Shown here piece after piece: positions 16,388 through 26,459 of a stretch of 64,000 bases of DNA. A model generated the notes under the pieces. The model was not told the DNA's origin and ran no database searches. It worked only from the letters and a program-made list of their open reading frames with translations. Source of the DNA: Cellvibrio sp. UBA7671 (GTDB lineage Bacteria; Pseudomonadota; Gammaproteobacteria; Pseudomonadales; Cellvibrionaceae); assembly GCA_002483145.1 (NCBI GenBank), contig DLHJ01000012.1:442610-506609 (forward strand), written 5' to 3'. Both the position numbers and the translations under genes were made by a program. The first letter of the stretch is position 1. Every line of letters begins with the position of its first letter.

Positions 16388-17079
16388 TTCCGGCTCAATA
16401 TGACAATTGGAAAAACTCATTACAAACTCCCGTGTATCAATCAATGCAACTCTGCGACCAACTCATCTGCAAGTAACAGGTGAGATGCTTATAGGTTATT
16501 GCAGGCTGTAAGATGGCGTAATTGACGCCATTGTCTGTCGCATGCTAAGACTGCTATGTGCTAGTAGATTGGGACAGGCAGCTTAGACTGAGTTTGCGAA
16601 CCGCAACAGATTGAAGGTCGGCGGCGTGCCGAGGCTGTGTGATAACTCAAAAACTGTCGAGCGACCAAGTTTTATTGGCAAAATTTAGTCTGTTTTCGCG
16701 TTCCTATTCAAATACTTTCTGATTAGCAGCAGTTGAAATCACTAGAATTTACCTAGTAACGCGTTTTTATTTAATTTTAAAAATTAAATTTTAGTTTTTA
16801 CACAGCCTCTGCCCAAAGCGAACATATCAATTTAATAAATTTTAGGAGAAGCTCACCTTTGCCGATGCCTACTACCTATGTAGACGTAATTTTCTCTGGT
16901 ATACGTCATTTATCGGGATAAATGGATTTTCTTGATGGTGCATTTAAGGTATATATCCGAAAAAAAATATCACTACGATTCGAATTAAAAGCGTCGACTT
17001 TTTTCAGAATGTACTTTTGCAAATTATACAATTGCCACTCCATTAATTAAAAAATATTTGTTTAATCAAGGAATAACAG
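16388..17079. other. A+T-rich intergenic region upstream of the GHKL module
   Basis: 692 bp with no supported gene. It includes a near-palindromic A/T run (about 16768-16800) and becomes increasingly A+T-rich toward the GHKL gene, which fits a promoter region of horizontally acquired DNA. No clear operator found. Confidence 0.35.
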
Positions 17080-18252
17080 ATGGAAAAAGTAACAAATGCA
17101 AAATTACTTAAAACATCGAATTTTAAAGAAATTGAAGATTTATGTGAAAAAATAATTAACTCCCATAATGTAAAGCTACAAATACCAAACACCCTTCAGG
17201 AATCTGGAATATTCGGACTTGAGGGAGCAGCATTACAGCTCTTCGGGACATGGCTACGAAAAGAACAAAATCGACATGTTTTGCACACTTCGATTCAAGA
17301 TGCAGGAAATGAAGACAGCTTCACGGATTTGTGTAACAGTTTATTTGGGCTTATATGTTTGAGGATGGCTGAGAAAATAATATCAGTCGATAAAAAAGAG
17401 GTCGATAGGTATCTCGCTCTTAAGCCTGCGCACAAAATATTTAACAGCATTCGGGAAGAAAAATTTAACTCTGCGTATAAAGGATTCTATTTGGGAATTC
17501 CCGCCATAAAGTCTCCTACAAGAGACGGCAAAGATAGAGAGTTCGATAGCCCACTATATAATCAAGGTGAGGTAGTTGGGGCAGGCAGATTTCTAGAAAT
17601 TGTACATAAAATTATAGACTTTATAGTTCCACAAAAAAGCAGTAGTTCGGTGCTCAACGAAGAAATTATATCGAATATATCTGAAATTGTTAGAGAGTTA
17701 TTTACAAATACTCATAGGCATGCAAGAACTGATTTTAGAGGCAACTCGCTCAAGTCAAACTTCAGAGCAATTTCATTTAGGTCTCACGACGTAACGCCGG
17801 AAAGATTGTCAAAGCTTATTCAGTCAGGTGGTGGCGATCTTGCAATGTTTTTGGCGGATTGGAATCCTAAAGATGATCATCATCTTAGAGTCTTGGATAT
17901 CACTGTTGTCGATTCAGGGCCTGGCTATGCAAGACGGTGGACTGGTCTAGATAAAGATGAAATAACAATTGAGCAAGAAAAAGAGGCAATAGTTAAGTGC
18001 TTCATGAAAAATAACTCAACAGCTAGCGAGGATTCTTCTGGTTCTGGCCTCTCCAATGTGCTTAGAGATTTAAATATGCTAAAAGGATGGTTTAGGCTTA
18101 GAACTGGGAGCATTTTATTGGAAAGATCTTTCTTTAATAATAAAGGCTCTACCACAATCGAAGTTAAAGATTTGATAGAAAAGACTTCCTTCTTAGAAGG
18201 AGTTGTATTCAACATAGTAATTCCTCTGCGTAAAACACAGGGGGATAATTAA
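17080..18252 (+). CDS. GHKL-type ATPase protein
   Basis: A 390-aa protein whose C-terminal half is a GHKL (HSP90/gyrase/histidine-kinase) ATP-binding domain: N-box E206-x3-N210-x3-H214 in VRELFTNTHRHAR, G1 box D278-S-G-P-G, and G2 box S320-G-S-G-L. There is no phospho-acceptor histidine region or receiver, so it is not a normal sensor kinase. Residues 1-170 are unassigned. It ends one base before the GTG of the 740-aa gene, so the two form a tight two-gene module. Codon and base use is A+T-rich like the rest of the island. An anti-phage role is inferred from context only. Confidence 0.75.
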   Translation: MEKVTNAKLLKTSNFKEIEDLCEKIINSHNVKLQIPNTLQESGIFGLEGAALQLFGTWLRKEQNRHVLHTSIQDAGNEDSFTDLCNSLFGLICLRMAEKIISVDKKEVDRYLALKPAHKIFNSIREEKFNSAYKGFYLGIPAIKSPTRDGKDREFDSPLYNQGEVVGAGRFLEIVHKIIDFIVPQKSSSSVLNEEIISNISEIVRELFTNTHRHARTDFRGNSLKSNFRAISFRSHDVTPERLSKLIQSGGGDLAMFLADWNPKDDHHLRVLDITVVDSGPGYARRWTGLDKDEITIEQEKEAIVKCFMKNNSTASEDSSGSGLSNVLRDLNMLKGWFRLRTGSILLERSFFNNKGSTTIEVKDLIEKTSFLEGVVFNIVIPLRKTQGDN

Positions 18253-18253
18253 A

Positions 18254-20476
18254 GTGTATATATTCTTAGCAGAAATAATTACAAACGAATGTTTGGTAAA
18301 AACGTTAGTTATATTTTCTGGTCAGCATGAAGGCTCGGAGCTAGAGTACTCAGGGAATTTCGAGACTAAATTTAAAAAATTTAGCCCTCCTGATGAAGTT
18401 GTTTTTCTATACCCTAATTATTTGCAAGAGTCACTTTCAGGTCACTTTGAAGTTTCAAGTGCATTTTATGAAAACATTTCCCGTTTCGGAAAAGCTGTAC
18501 CAATAACCCTACTCCCATTTGATAAATTTGGGCAGTTTAAGCCGCACTATCTAATCCAAGGGACCAAACTTGAAGGGATATTTGAAGATTTGCATTCTCA
18601 AATTGCGAAGAATGGCCTTCTCAGATTGGCTGAGGGTCGAAGAAATAAAATAATTGTAAAGGCCCCGTCAGGAACAACATTTAGCAAGCCATCAGAAAGA
18701 TTAAAATCTGAATTTATAAAAGCCAGCGAACTGGCTGTGGGATACTCGGAATGTCAATTTGTTGCGTATTGCCTGTTAACAAAAGCGCCGAAAGAACTCC
18801 AAGTAAAAAGTATTTACATTGATTCTGCCAGCATAAGTATGTATGTCGAAGCGTTATTATATTATTGGAATAAATTTGATAACGCGAAATGCAAAAATAC
18901 AAAATATTATAGCTTTGGTTCGTACGAAGGAATGTCCCGAGCAAGGCCTGATGTCACTAGCAACATTTGGGTTGTTATATCTGCTAGCTCAACCAATGGC
19001 CTAGGAATAAAAATCGCGAAGGAATGGAATCTTGAACACGAACAAGTGTTGACCATGCTTTCATTTAACGATTCAAAAGCTGATAACTTGGGCGACATGA
19101 TACTTGTAAATATTGTTGACCTTTCGGATTCTGAAACACATGAGAATAATTATGGATCGCTAATTCATGTTGGGCTAATTGGAGAAAATTTTACAGCTGA
19201 AATTGAAAAGCCAAACCCAATTATGATTACTGCTGATCACAACACGAACGAAATACGAACTTGGATAACAGGAAATCGTGATAACTCACTAATTGATTTA
19301 GGTCATTTCGTTGGAAAAGACAGAAAATCTTGCTCCATTTACATAAACGCTAAAAAGCATATTGAAACTGACGCGACACATACATCCTGGATAAAGAAAA
19401 CCGTAGAATGGAATACTCTTTTTAACATTAAATGGATAATCTACGATGCAAGAAGTGAGGCGTCAAAATTACTCGCAGAACAAATTCTAAGAATTTTGCT
19501 AGATAAAAATATTCTGGGTGTTGAGCTAATTGATTCAAATGGCGATTTAGCAGGTGTTACTGGTACAGATAGCGCATTTATTGTTAGTGCTGTAGTTAGA
19601 ACCGGAAAATCTTTTCTCAATATTAATAGAAAATTGAGGTTATCTCAGCATAGCGGGCACAGAACTTTTATATCAATATTTTCCATTTTTACAGCAAAGG
19701 AAAACTTTCTTAAATTTAAAAATAGCGTGTGTTACAGCCCTAATGATTTGAAATATAATTTCATTGCTCATCATTGTGCCTATATCGGGCACAGCGAGGG
19801 AAAAAATAGCTGGGAATTAGAGTTACCTGTTCTAGAAAGTTTGGAGCATAAGTTTTGGAGAAAAAGAGAGGATTTATTACGAAAGCTATCAGATGGAATT
19901 AAATCAAAAGTTGGAATTTCGACAAAAGGAAGCGATAAAAAGCTTGTTTTTACTAAGGATTTTGCGTTTTGGAAAGGTTGTCCTTATGAGCCAAATAAGG
20001 TTGATCACGATGCTGTTTATTTAACTATTTCGTCAATTCTCCAAGGGCTTCGTGAAAAGCCTTATACTGATAGAGACAGGTATTCGCTTCAGGCGCATGT
20101 CTATCAACATTCAGTAATTTCACCAGAAAATTTTCGTCGATATAACGATCCACTTTTACATTCATGCTTATGGCGCTGCGCTTATATTCGCGAGTTAGAT
20201 TACCGTAGCTCTCCTGAATTGAGTGAATTGATGTGTGAAATAGTAAAGGATCTAATCGAAAAGCATTTGGGTGGAGAGGATACTGCTATTCTCGATATAT
20301 TTATGGGGATATGTACAGGAAAAATACAAATTTATAAAGAACATTTAAAGGACCTATTAAATCATTCTAGGGAAAGGTTTGATAATTATGATATTGGATT
20401 ATCTTTGCTTGATTTTTTAGATAGGAAGTATTTTCCAAAAGATGGGGTACAGAAATCGGAAGACCTTCCTTTTTAA
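18254..20476 (+). CDS. Large protein of unknown function paired with the GHKL ATPase
   Basis: A 740-aa protein starting at GTG 18254, with GGGGA about 9 nt upstream. No confident family. Residues about 430-470 (VTGTDSAFIVSAVVRTGKSF, then RTFISIFSI) resemble a phosphoribosyltransferase-like PRPP-loop strand, and residues 236-257 (NIWVVISASSTNGLGIKI) give a similar strand-loop-helix, so two PRTase-like Rossmann units are possible. The C-terminal 200 residues are helical and contain HVYQHSVISPENFRRY. It is the second gene of the GHKL module and the last gene of the island. The PRTase reading is tentative. Confidence 0.55.
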   Translation: MYIFLAEIITNECLVKTLVIFSGQHEGSELEYSGNFETKFKKFSPPDEVVFLYPNYLQESLSGHFEVSSAFYENISRFGKAVPITLLPFDKFGQFKPHYLIQGTKLEGIFEDLHSQIAKNGLLRLAEGRRNKIIVKAPSGTTFSKPSERLKSEFIKASELAVGYSECQFVAYCLLTKAPKELQVKSIYIDSASISMYVEALLYYWNKFDNAKCKNTKYYSFGSYEGMSRARPDVTSNIWVVISASSTNGLGIKIAKEWNLEHEQVLTMLSFNDSKADNLGDMILVNIVDLSDSETHENNYGSLIHVGLIGENFTAEIEKPNPIMITADHNTNEIRTWITGNRDNSLIDLGHFVGKDRKSCSIYINAKKHIETDATHTSWIKKTVEWNTLFNIKWIIYDARSEASKLLAEQILRILLDKNILGVELIDSNGDLAGVTGTDSAFIVSAVVRTGKSFLNINRKLRLSQHSGHRTFISIFSIFTAKENFLKFKNSVCYSPNDLKYNFIAHHCAYIGHSEGKNSWELELPVLESLEHKFWRKREDLLRKLSDGIKSKVGISTKGSDKKLVFTKDFAFWKGCPYEPNKVDHDAVYLTISSILQGLREKPYTDRDRYSLQAHVYQHSVISPENFRRYNDPLLHSCLWRCAYIRELDYRSSPELSELMCEIVKDLIEKHLGGEDTAILDIFMGICTGKIQIYKEHLKDLLNHSRERFDNYDIGLSLLDFLDRKYFPKDGVQKSEDLPF

Positions 20477-20485
20477 TCAAGGAGC

Positions 20486-20513
20486 GCAGGTTGGGCAGTC
20501 ATGCCAAACCTGC
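20486..20513. repeat. Inverted repeat at the island/cluster junction
   Basis: GCAGGTT-g-GGCA (20486-20497), GTCA loop, TGCC-a-AACCTGC (20502-20513): 11 pairs with one mismatch. No T-tract follows directly. GCAGGTT recurs at 20561. It may terminate the GHKL module or mark the island end. Confidence 0.5.
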
Positions 20514-20613
20514 ATAAGAATCAACTTCCGCAAATGGCCGAGCGCGGTAACTGGCAGTAGGCAGGTTAACGTTTAATCTAGTTAAATACCAAAACTTCTC
20601 ATCGCCTTATATG

Positions 20614-21747
20614 TTAACTCACCAATGCCTTCCAGCTATTAGTTAAAATTTGGTTGGCTTGTTTAATTTCGTCTTCAGTTGTTGATATCCCTACTGACAA
20701 TCTAACAGAACCTCGGGCTCGGTCGGCAGAAGCACCTATCGCCGCTAATACACCGCTGACTGCATCGCCCTGTGAATGGCAGGCTGATCCTACTGATGCA
20801 GCGACCTGTCCTGCTGCGCTTTCAAGAAGTGCTCTGCCACTGACACCAGGGAACGAAATATTTAATGTATTGGGAAGTCGGTGCTCGGAATGACCATTCA
20901 AGATGACTCCGGGAATGCCTGCTTGTAAGCGGCTGTGTAAATCGTCGCGTAATTGTTTTAAATAAGCTTCAGCCTCCGGTAGCCGCGCGGCAGCTAAACG
21001 AGCAGCTTCGCCTAGTGCTGCGACTGCAATAACATTTTCTGTTCCAGGTCGCAGGCTGCGCTCATGGCCTGCGCCATACATGATTGGGTTAATGGGTGTG
21101 CCTTCACGCACATACAACGCTCCCACACCTTTTGGGGCATAAAATTTATGGCCTGCAATGGTTAAGGCATGAACTCCCAATTCGTTCACATCGACTTTCA
21201 CTTTACCAATGGATTGAGCGGCATCTACATGCAGCAGTACGCCATGCGCCCGTGCGATCCGCGCGATATCGGAAATGGGCTGGATGGTTCCAATTTCGTT
21301 ATTGGAATGCATGATGCTAATCAGCGCGGTATCCGGGCGGATGTGGCTCGCGAGCACTTCAAGATTGATTAACCCATTGGCATCAACTGGTAATACAGTC
21401 AGATCCCAACCTTCTCGTTGCAATTGCAAACAGGGTTGCATAACAGCTGGATGTTCAATTGCGCTGGTGATGATATGTTTTTTATTTACGCTGGCGCGTG
21501 CCATCCCAAGGATCGCGAGATTATTGGACTCGGTTGCACAACCTGTAAAAAAAAGTTCTGACGGATTGGCAGCGATTAGTTGCGCGACCTGCGCGCGTGC
21601 AAGCTGAACCAATTCACCGGCGCGGCGACCGTAGGTATGACTGGAGGACGGGTTTCCAAATTCAGCCAAGCACTGAGTGATCACGTTAATCACTTCGGGC
21701 GCAATGGGTGTTGTCGCGTTGTAGTCGAGATAAATTGGTGTGGTCAT
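20614..21747 (-). CDS. Cysteine desulfurase family protein (NifS/IscS-like)
   Basis: A 377-aa PLP-dependent aminotransferase class V protein: IYLDYNATTPIAP, ATESNN, SAIEHPAV with H99, LLHVDAAQSIGKV, and the PLP lysine K201 in AGHKFYAPKG. The catalytic-loop cysteine is C323 (GSACHSQGD). It removes sulfur (or selenium) from cysteine (or selenocysteine) as a protein persulfide. There are no isc/suf partners. Instead it ends a minus-strand operon, 21 bp after the outer-membrane protein gene, next to rhodanese, DsrE-like and SQR-like genes, so a specialised sulfur role is inferred. Confidence 0.85.
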   Translation of the reverse strand: MTTPIYLDYNATTPIAPEVINVITQCLAEFGNPSSSHTYGRRAGELVQLARAQVAQLIAANPSELFFTGCATESNNLAILGMARASVNKKHIITSAIEHPAVMQPCLQLQREGWDLTVLPVDANGLINLEVLASHIRPDTALISIMHSNNEIGTIQPISDIARIARAHGVLLHVDAAQSIGKVKVDVNELGVHALTIAGHKFYAPKGVGALYVREGTPINPIMYGAGHERSLRPGTENVIAVAALGEAARLAAARLPEAEAYLKQLRDDLHSRLQAGIPGVILNGHSEHRLPNTLNISFPGVSGRALLESAAGQVAASVGSACHSQGDAVSGVLAAIGASADRARGSVRLSVGISTTEDEIKQANQILTNSWKALVS

Positions 21748-21768
21748 AAATTAAAATCCGATTGATAA

Positions 21769-23013
21769 TCAGTAGGCAAGGCGCAGTGTTAAATACAGGT
21801 TGTCGTTACGATCAAACGCACCGAACATGCCTTGCGAATTTCCTGAAAAAACATTTGTTCCGATTTCACCCCAGAGATTATCGTTAAACGCATACCTGAG
21901 TGTGGATTGTAAAAATCTGTCGGATTCGCTCAAGCCCCAATAGCTAAATACATTAGCCGTTAACGTTTGGTGCATGAGGAATTGTGTAAATCGTAGCGTA
22001 GCAACTCGGTTCCATTCCGATGATACTGCCATAGCCGATGGCACGGCGGCTCGGTATGCCGAATAGTTTTCCATATGCTCAATATAAAATTGCACACCCA
22101 GTGTCGAGTCCTTCCAAAGCTGACGATTGTATCCGCTCAACAGGCGGGTCTGGCTATTTTGGATGAAGGGATTTGAACCAGATACATCATCACGTGAATC
22201 GTAGTATCCCGCTTCAAGATTAAATACACCGTTTTTAATTTGCCCTGTAAGACTTGCACCATAGGTGTTCAGGCGTGGGTAGAAAACGTTGGTTCCTGGC
22301 GCTGCAATGGCCGGTTGATACGCTGCTCTGCGCCAATAGCCTTTCCATGCATAAGTGCTGACATCCCATCCTGAAAAGGAACGCGATAGCTTTCCAGCGT
22401 ATTCCAAATCATCATCATTCGATTCACTGATAATCGGAAGCGCTAATAACGGGGATTGCATTTCAAAGCGTCGCATCTCCGGCAAATGATCTTCATCGAA
22501 GCGCGCTATAACGGTTTCAATCGTTGTATCGCCTGGATAAAAATCAAACTTGATCGCATCGGTCGTACGTTTTAGGAAGTCCATTGGCATTCCGCCAAAA
22601 AAGGCATTCCAATCTTTGGCGAACACATCGTTGATAAACAGCATATCACCTGTGCCCCAAGTGATCATTTGCCGCCCGGTTCTTAACTGAATGGCGTCTT
22701 TTGTCCAATCCCAATAGAGTTCACGCGCCCGTGCACTGGTTTCGTCAAAAACGAAATCCTGAACCATTTCCAGATTTGCAGTAAACGAATGCGCATTGTC
22801 ATTGGTTGCATAATCTGCTTTCAGTTGTGCACGCAATTCTGAAAATGGAATCTCACAATCACGACTATCGCATGATTCGGTGTGAACTCTGGCGGCGGTG
22901 TGTGACTGTAGAATCCCATTCACCTCGGCGCTGGATTCCGAGTTAATAATTAGCAAGAGACACATTGCCAAAATCGGTAACGATTTAACGTAAACAAAAT
23001 CCATGCGCGTCAT
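21769..23013 (-). CDS. DUF1302-like outer-membrane beta-barrel protein
   Basis: A 414-aa protein with an N-terminal signal sequence (LPILAMCLLLIINSESSAE) and alternating beta strands to a C-terminal aromatic end (NDNLYLTLRLAY). Motifs such as RARELYWDWTKDAIQLRTG and ITWGTGDMLFINDVF are typical of the porin-like family that accompanies MMPL/RND transporters and LolA-like proteins. It overlaps the upstream gene by 4 bp. Probably the outer-membrane component of a lipid or hydrophobic-compound export path. Confidence 0.7.
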   Translation of the reverse strand: MTRMDFVYVKSLPILAMCLLLIINSESSAEVNGILQSHTAARVHTESCDSRDCEIPFSELRAQLKADYATNDNAHSFTANLEMVQDFVFDETSARARELYWDWTKDAIQLRTGRQMITWGTGDMLFINDVFAKDWNAFFGGMPMDFLKRTTDAIKFDFYPGDTTIETVIARFDEDHLPEMRRFEMQSPLLALPIISESNDDDLEYAGKLSRSFSGWDVSTYAWKGYWRRAAYQPAIAAPGTNVFYPRLNTYGASLTGQIKNGVFNLEAGYYDSRDDVSGSNPFIQNSQTRLLSGYNRQLWKDSTLGVQFYIEHMENYSAYRAAVPSAMAVSSEWNRVATLRFTQFLMHQTLTANVFSYWGLSESDRFLQSTLRYAFNDNLWGEIGTNVFSGNSQGMFGAFDRNDNLYLTLRLAY

Positions 23014-23813
23014 TTAACCCATTGCTGCGGTGGGTTGCGCAGATAGCGTTCCGTAAAGATATCGGCCTCAAGCCCTGAGTTATAATTGATGTCTTGATAA
23101 GTGACATCTGTGCGATATCCGGTTTGCAGGTTTTTCATTGTTCTGGCGGTGATCGTCCATATGTCAGCGATGCTCTCCACTTTAACGGCACTGAACACAC
23201 GGGATGGACGGTTGCGCAAATCAAAATATTCTTCACTCAAGGGCAACCAGCGCTCTTTGTCGATCAATGAAACACGGCGACTATAATCAATTGGTTTTAC
23301 TGGCTTGCTTTCAATGCGGTAGACCGGCCTGCCTTCAAATGTTTCTTCACCGATCAGCGCATGCGTTTCGTCGGCAACCTCTCTGCCGGAAACATCTTCG
23401 TAGGTAAAATCCGATCCCACAAACGAAGAGCGTTTATCATCAGACGCAATACGTTTCACTAATTTAATCGCGGGCACAAAGATCCAGCGATCATCTTCTT
23501 TTCCGGTAAATTTCTGCACTAGAAATGCAGTCCCTTTCACATCAGTGGGGCGATGGAAATAGGTGTAGTAACGTTGCTCACCGTCAACTCCATTTAAACG
23601 GAGCATAGTCATCTCACGTTCGCGTATGTCGCCTTTTGGATTCACTAACTGCATGGTAACTTTGGTACGCATATCGGTACCGGCATAGTAGGTTGCATCC
23701 AGTGAACGCTGCACAATCTCAGTTGCATCCATCGCTAAACTCATTGAGGGCACAGCGGCCAGACCCACCAAAAAAAGTCCGGGATTGATTAGTTTTTTAA
23801 TCAAGGAAATCAT
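23010..23813 (-). CDS. Outer-membrane lipoprotein-sorting (LolA-like) periplasmic protein
   Basis: A 267-aa protein with a signal peptide (LFLVGLAAVPSMSLA) and a LolA-like fold: TEIVQRSLDATYYAGTDMR, TAFLVQKFTGKEDDRWIFVP, FVGSDFTYEDVSGRE. Members of this family sit next to MMPL transporters and are thought to shuttle hydrophobic cargo across the periplasm. It overlaps both neighbours by 4 bp, so the three envelope genes are translationally coupled. Confidence 0.75.
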   Translation of the reverse strand: MISLIKKLINPGLFLVGLAAVPSMSLAMDATEIVQRSLDATYYAGTDMRTKVTMQLVNPKGDIREREMTMLRLNGVDGEQRYYTYFHRPTDVKGTAFLVQKFTGKEDDRWIFVPAIKLVKRIASDDKRSSFVGSDFTYEDVSGREVADETHALIGEETFEGRPVYRIESKPVKPIDYSRRVSLIDKERWLPLSEEYFDLRNRPSRVFSAVKVESIADIWTITARTMKNLQTGYRTDVTYQDINYNSGLEADIFTERYLRNPPQQWVK

Positions 23814-26170
23814 GCACCTTCTCCAATAGAAGTGACTGCGGATGCTGAAGAGCGGGTATCAGGCAGTGCTTTTTTGACGAATAACCAACGTTGAAATAGT
23901 AGGATTAACGCCGGAAGATAAATTAATGTGGTTAATGCGCTCACTAACATCATGCTCAGAATGAATGCGCCTACCGTAATGTAGGGGGTCAGCGGTGCAA
24001 ACATCATTACCGAAAATGCAGCAGCGAATAAAATGGCATTGCGCATGATGCCTTTGCCAGGGCGCGCAGCTGTCCAGAGTAAATTATCGGCAAGGGTTTC
24101 GCCGGTTGTTGCTGTCTCATCCATTCGCTGGCGCAAACGGCTAATGAAATGAATGGAAAAATCGACCGCCATGCCGAGTGATAGACATGAGAGTACGGAG
24201 ATGGGCATATCAAAATCTTTGCCAGTAAATCCGATCACGGCATAAATCATCATGATGGTAAATAATAGTGGGATGTACCCAATCAGTGCCCACCGGATGG
24301 AGCGGAAATTAAAGGCGAGTAATATAAAAACAACGAGCAGTGCCAGAATAAATCCTTTGAGCATGTCCCAGAGAACTTCGTCATTCCACACTACGTTGAA
24401 ATACGCTGTGCCTGCTGGCTTGAATTCCAGATCGATGGGGTTTTGCTGTTGGTAGTCCTCAACAGCGCGAATAACGGTTCGCATCGCCTCCGCATCCCAA
24501 GTCTTCAATTGCAACCAAATGTTGGCTTGCTGGAATGGGTAGTCAACCACATTATCGAGGTCGGACTGTTTAGCAGACATACCGAATAAAAACAGATATT
24601 GGGCAATCGTATCGGCATCGGATGGAATCACATAAAAATCGGCGTTGTCTTCGTGCAATACGCGATTAATGCGTTTGACATAATCGACAATCGAAAAGGT
24701 TTTGCCGACCTCTGGTAAAGACTCTAAATGGCGCTGCAAGCCATCGAGATATTGCATAGCTTCTGGTGTTTTTATCCCTTCCGCTTGTGGTGCAATGGCA
24801 ACAATATATCCCGATGCTGTACCACCGAGAGATTGGTTGATTTTTTCATCTGCAATTCGCACTTCACTGCTTTTGGTAAACCATTCGACCAAATTATTAT
24901 TGATGTTTATTTGGGTAATACCGATAACGGAAATTCCCATCAACACAGCGCCAATTGCGATTATCTTTTTCGGGTGATTGACGCCGATACCGGCAAGTCT
25001 TATTAGCCAATGTGTGGAAGCTTGCTCTTTGCTGTTTTCACGAGCGACGGCGGCGAGAATTTTTTTCTCATCCATCATCATCAATAACGCGGGGATTAAG
25101 GTAAAGCTCAACAGGCGCAGCAACAAGGTACCGAAAACAATCACACCGCCGAAGACTTGTACGGGAATGATTTCCATAAATAACAGCACGGCAAATCCGG
25201 CTGCTGTTGCGAAGGCTGTATAGCGCACAGGGCGACTTACCGCATCCAGGGTTTCATGAATGGCCTGTTGTTTGTTGCCGCCGCTGCGATAGCGATGATA
25301 AAACTCATTGAAAATATGAATACTGTCAGTGGCAATCGCCATCAGGAAGACGGGTGCCATGGAACTCATAATATGCACTGGAAAACCCAATCCAATTAAT
25401 AATCCCATGCTGCATAAAATACTGACCATGGCTACGGCCATCATGGACATGGCCAGAGGCAAACTGCTGAACATCCAGAGGATGGCGATAAACATGATCA
25501 TCCCGGCAATGGGTGCAAACAGCCCCATCATGGTGAACATATCCGCACCAAAGGTATCCCTGACAACCGGATCACCGGCAACATAAAAATCATCGCCACT
25601 CTCTTGCGCAGCGATAATGGCGCGGATGTTATCGGCTACCTGTTTGCCGTTAGCACCTTCTTCCAAGGGCACATAGAGAGCGGCCATGGTTTCGTCTTCG
25701 GAGATAATCCGGTCGGTGAAGAGCGGATTTCCAATTAGTTTGGCCCGAAGGGTCTCAAGTGCGGCAGTAGTCGTTGGTGCTTCTGACATCAGCGGAGCGA
25801 CATCAAGTCCCTCACTGTCGGCGCTGATATGGTCAATCGTGTTGAAGCTGACCAGGTCGCGAGCTGCGACACCTTCTATCGCCAATATCTGTTCAGTAAC
25901 CTGATGTATTTTGCCCAACGTCTTGAGATTGAGGACACCTTCATCGTTGTGCACAGCCACAACAATGGTGTCTTCATATAGCCGGAAGGTTTGTTCGATC
26001 TCATCATTCCATACCCGTACCGCCGAGTCAGGTGGGAGCATATTTTTCGGATTGGTATCCAGAGTGATGCGCGGGAACTGGGTGCAAAATAACGCGGTAA
26101 TGATGAGTGTTATGGCTGCAACCCAGCGGGGATGATGGGTCGCGAATTCCACTAATGTGTGTTTGCGCAT
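23810..26170 (-). CDS. MMPL/RND-family transporter
   Basis: A 786-aa inner-membrane protein with two repeats of one helix, a periplasmic loop and five helices (first helix near 14-32; the later bundle includes VDFSIHFISRLRQRM). It has the RND-like MAIATDSIHIFNEFYHRY and LSLGMAVDFSIHF segments of the HpnN/MMPL group that export lipids or other hydrophobic molecules. It is first in the operon. A palindrome matching the shared operator lies at 26241-26265, about 70 bp upstream of its start, consistent with control by the divergent ArsR-rhodanese regulator. Confidence 0.8.
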   Translation of the reverse strand: MRKHTLVEFATHHPRWVAAITLIITALFCTQFPRITLDTNPKNMLPPDSAVRVWNDEIEQTFRLYEDTIVVAVHNDEGVLNLKTLGKIHQVTEQILAIEGVAARDLVSFNTIDHISADSEGLDVAPLMSEAPTTTAALETLRAKLIGNPLFTDRIISEDETMAALYVPLEEGANGKQVADNIRAIIAAQESGDDFYVAGDPVVRDTFGADMFTMMGLFAPIAGMIMFIAILWMFSSLPLAMSMMAVAMVSILCSMGLLIGLGFPVHIMSSMAPVFLMAIATDSIHIFNEFYHRYRSGGNKQQAIHETLDAVSRPVRYTAFATAAGFAVLLFMEIIPVQVFGGVIVFGTLLLRLLSFTLIPALLMMMDEKKILAAVARENSKEQASTHWLIRLAGIGVNHPKKIIAIGAVLMGISVIGITQININNNLVEWFTKSSEVRIADEKINQSLGGTASGYIVAIAPQAEGIKTPEAMQYLDGLQRHLESLPEVGKTFSIVDYVKRINRVLHEDNADFYVIPSDADTIAQYLFLFGMSAKQSDLDNVVDYPFQQANIWLQLKTWDAEAMRTVIRAVEDYQQQNPIDLEFKPAGTAYFNVVWNDEVLWDMLKGFILALLVVFILLAFNFRSIRWALIGYIPLLFTIMMIYAVIGFTGKDFDMPISVLSCLSLGMAVDFSIHFISRLRQRMDETATTGETLADNLLWTAARPGKGIMRNAILFAAAFSVMMFAPLTPYITVGAFILSMMLVSALTTLIYLPALILLFQRWLFVKKALPDTRSSASAVTSIGEGA

Positions 26171-26240
26171 AGGGTTAAGGAATCCTTTTAGCTACTGGTG
26201 CTTATATCAATACCTGACACCTGAAGCGTCATTATCTTAT

Positions 26241-26265
26241 ATTCAATTATTTAATTGAATGCTTG
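26241..26265. promoter_or_regulatory. Operator-like palindrome upstream of the MMPL operon
   Basis: ATTCAATT-ATTT-AATTGAAT (26241-26260) is a perfect 8-bp inverted repeat, and its right half extends to AATTGAATGCTTG, matching the site at 27637-27649 with one mismatch. It lies in the divergent region between the MMPL operon and the ArsR-type gene. Confidence 0.65.
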
Positions 26266-26430
26266 ACTAGAATATCTGCTTCAAATAGATTGTCAAGGCA
26301 ATGAGGATTCAGGTGTGATAAGCAGCGGTCGCCAATAAGGGTTTTTTTGCAGGCAATACCGTTTTATTCAGTGAATTAGAGTCTGGGGAGCACATAGCTG
26401 TTTGATGAATGGCGTTTGGAATCTATAATT

Positions 26431-26445
26431 CAAGCAATCAATTGA
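26431..26445. promoter_or_regulatory. Operator half-site upstream of the ArsR-rhodanese gene
   Basis: CAAGCAATCAATT is identical to the left arm of the 30-bp palindrome at 27620-27649 and lies 17 bp before the proposed ATG, a position suited to autoregulation. Confidence 0.55.
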
Positions 26446-26459
26446 AAAATGGAAAATCC

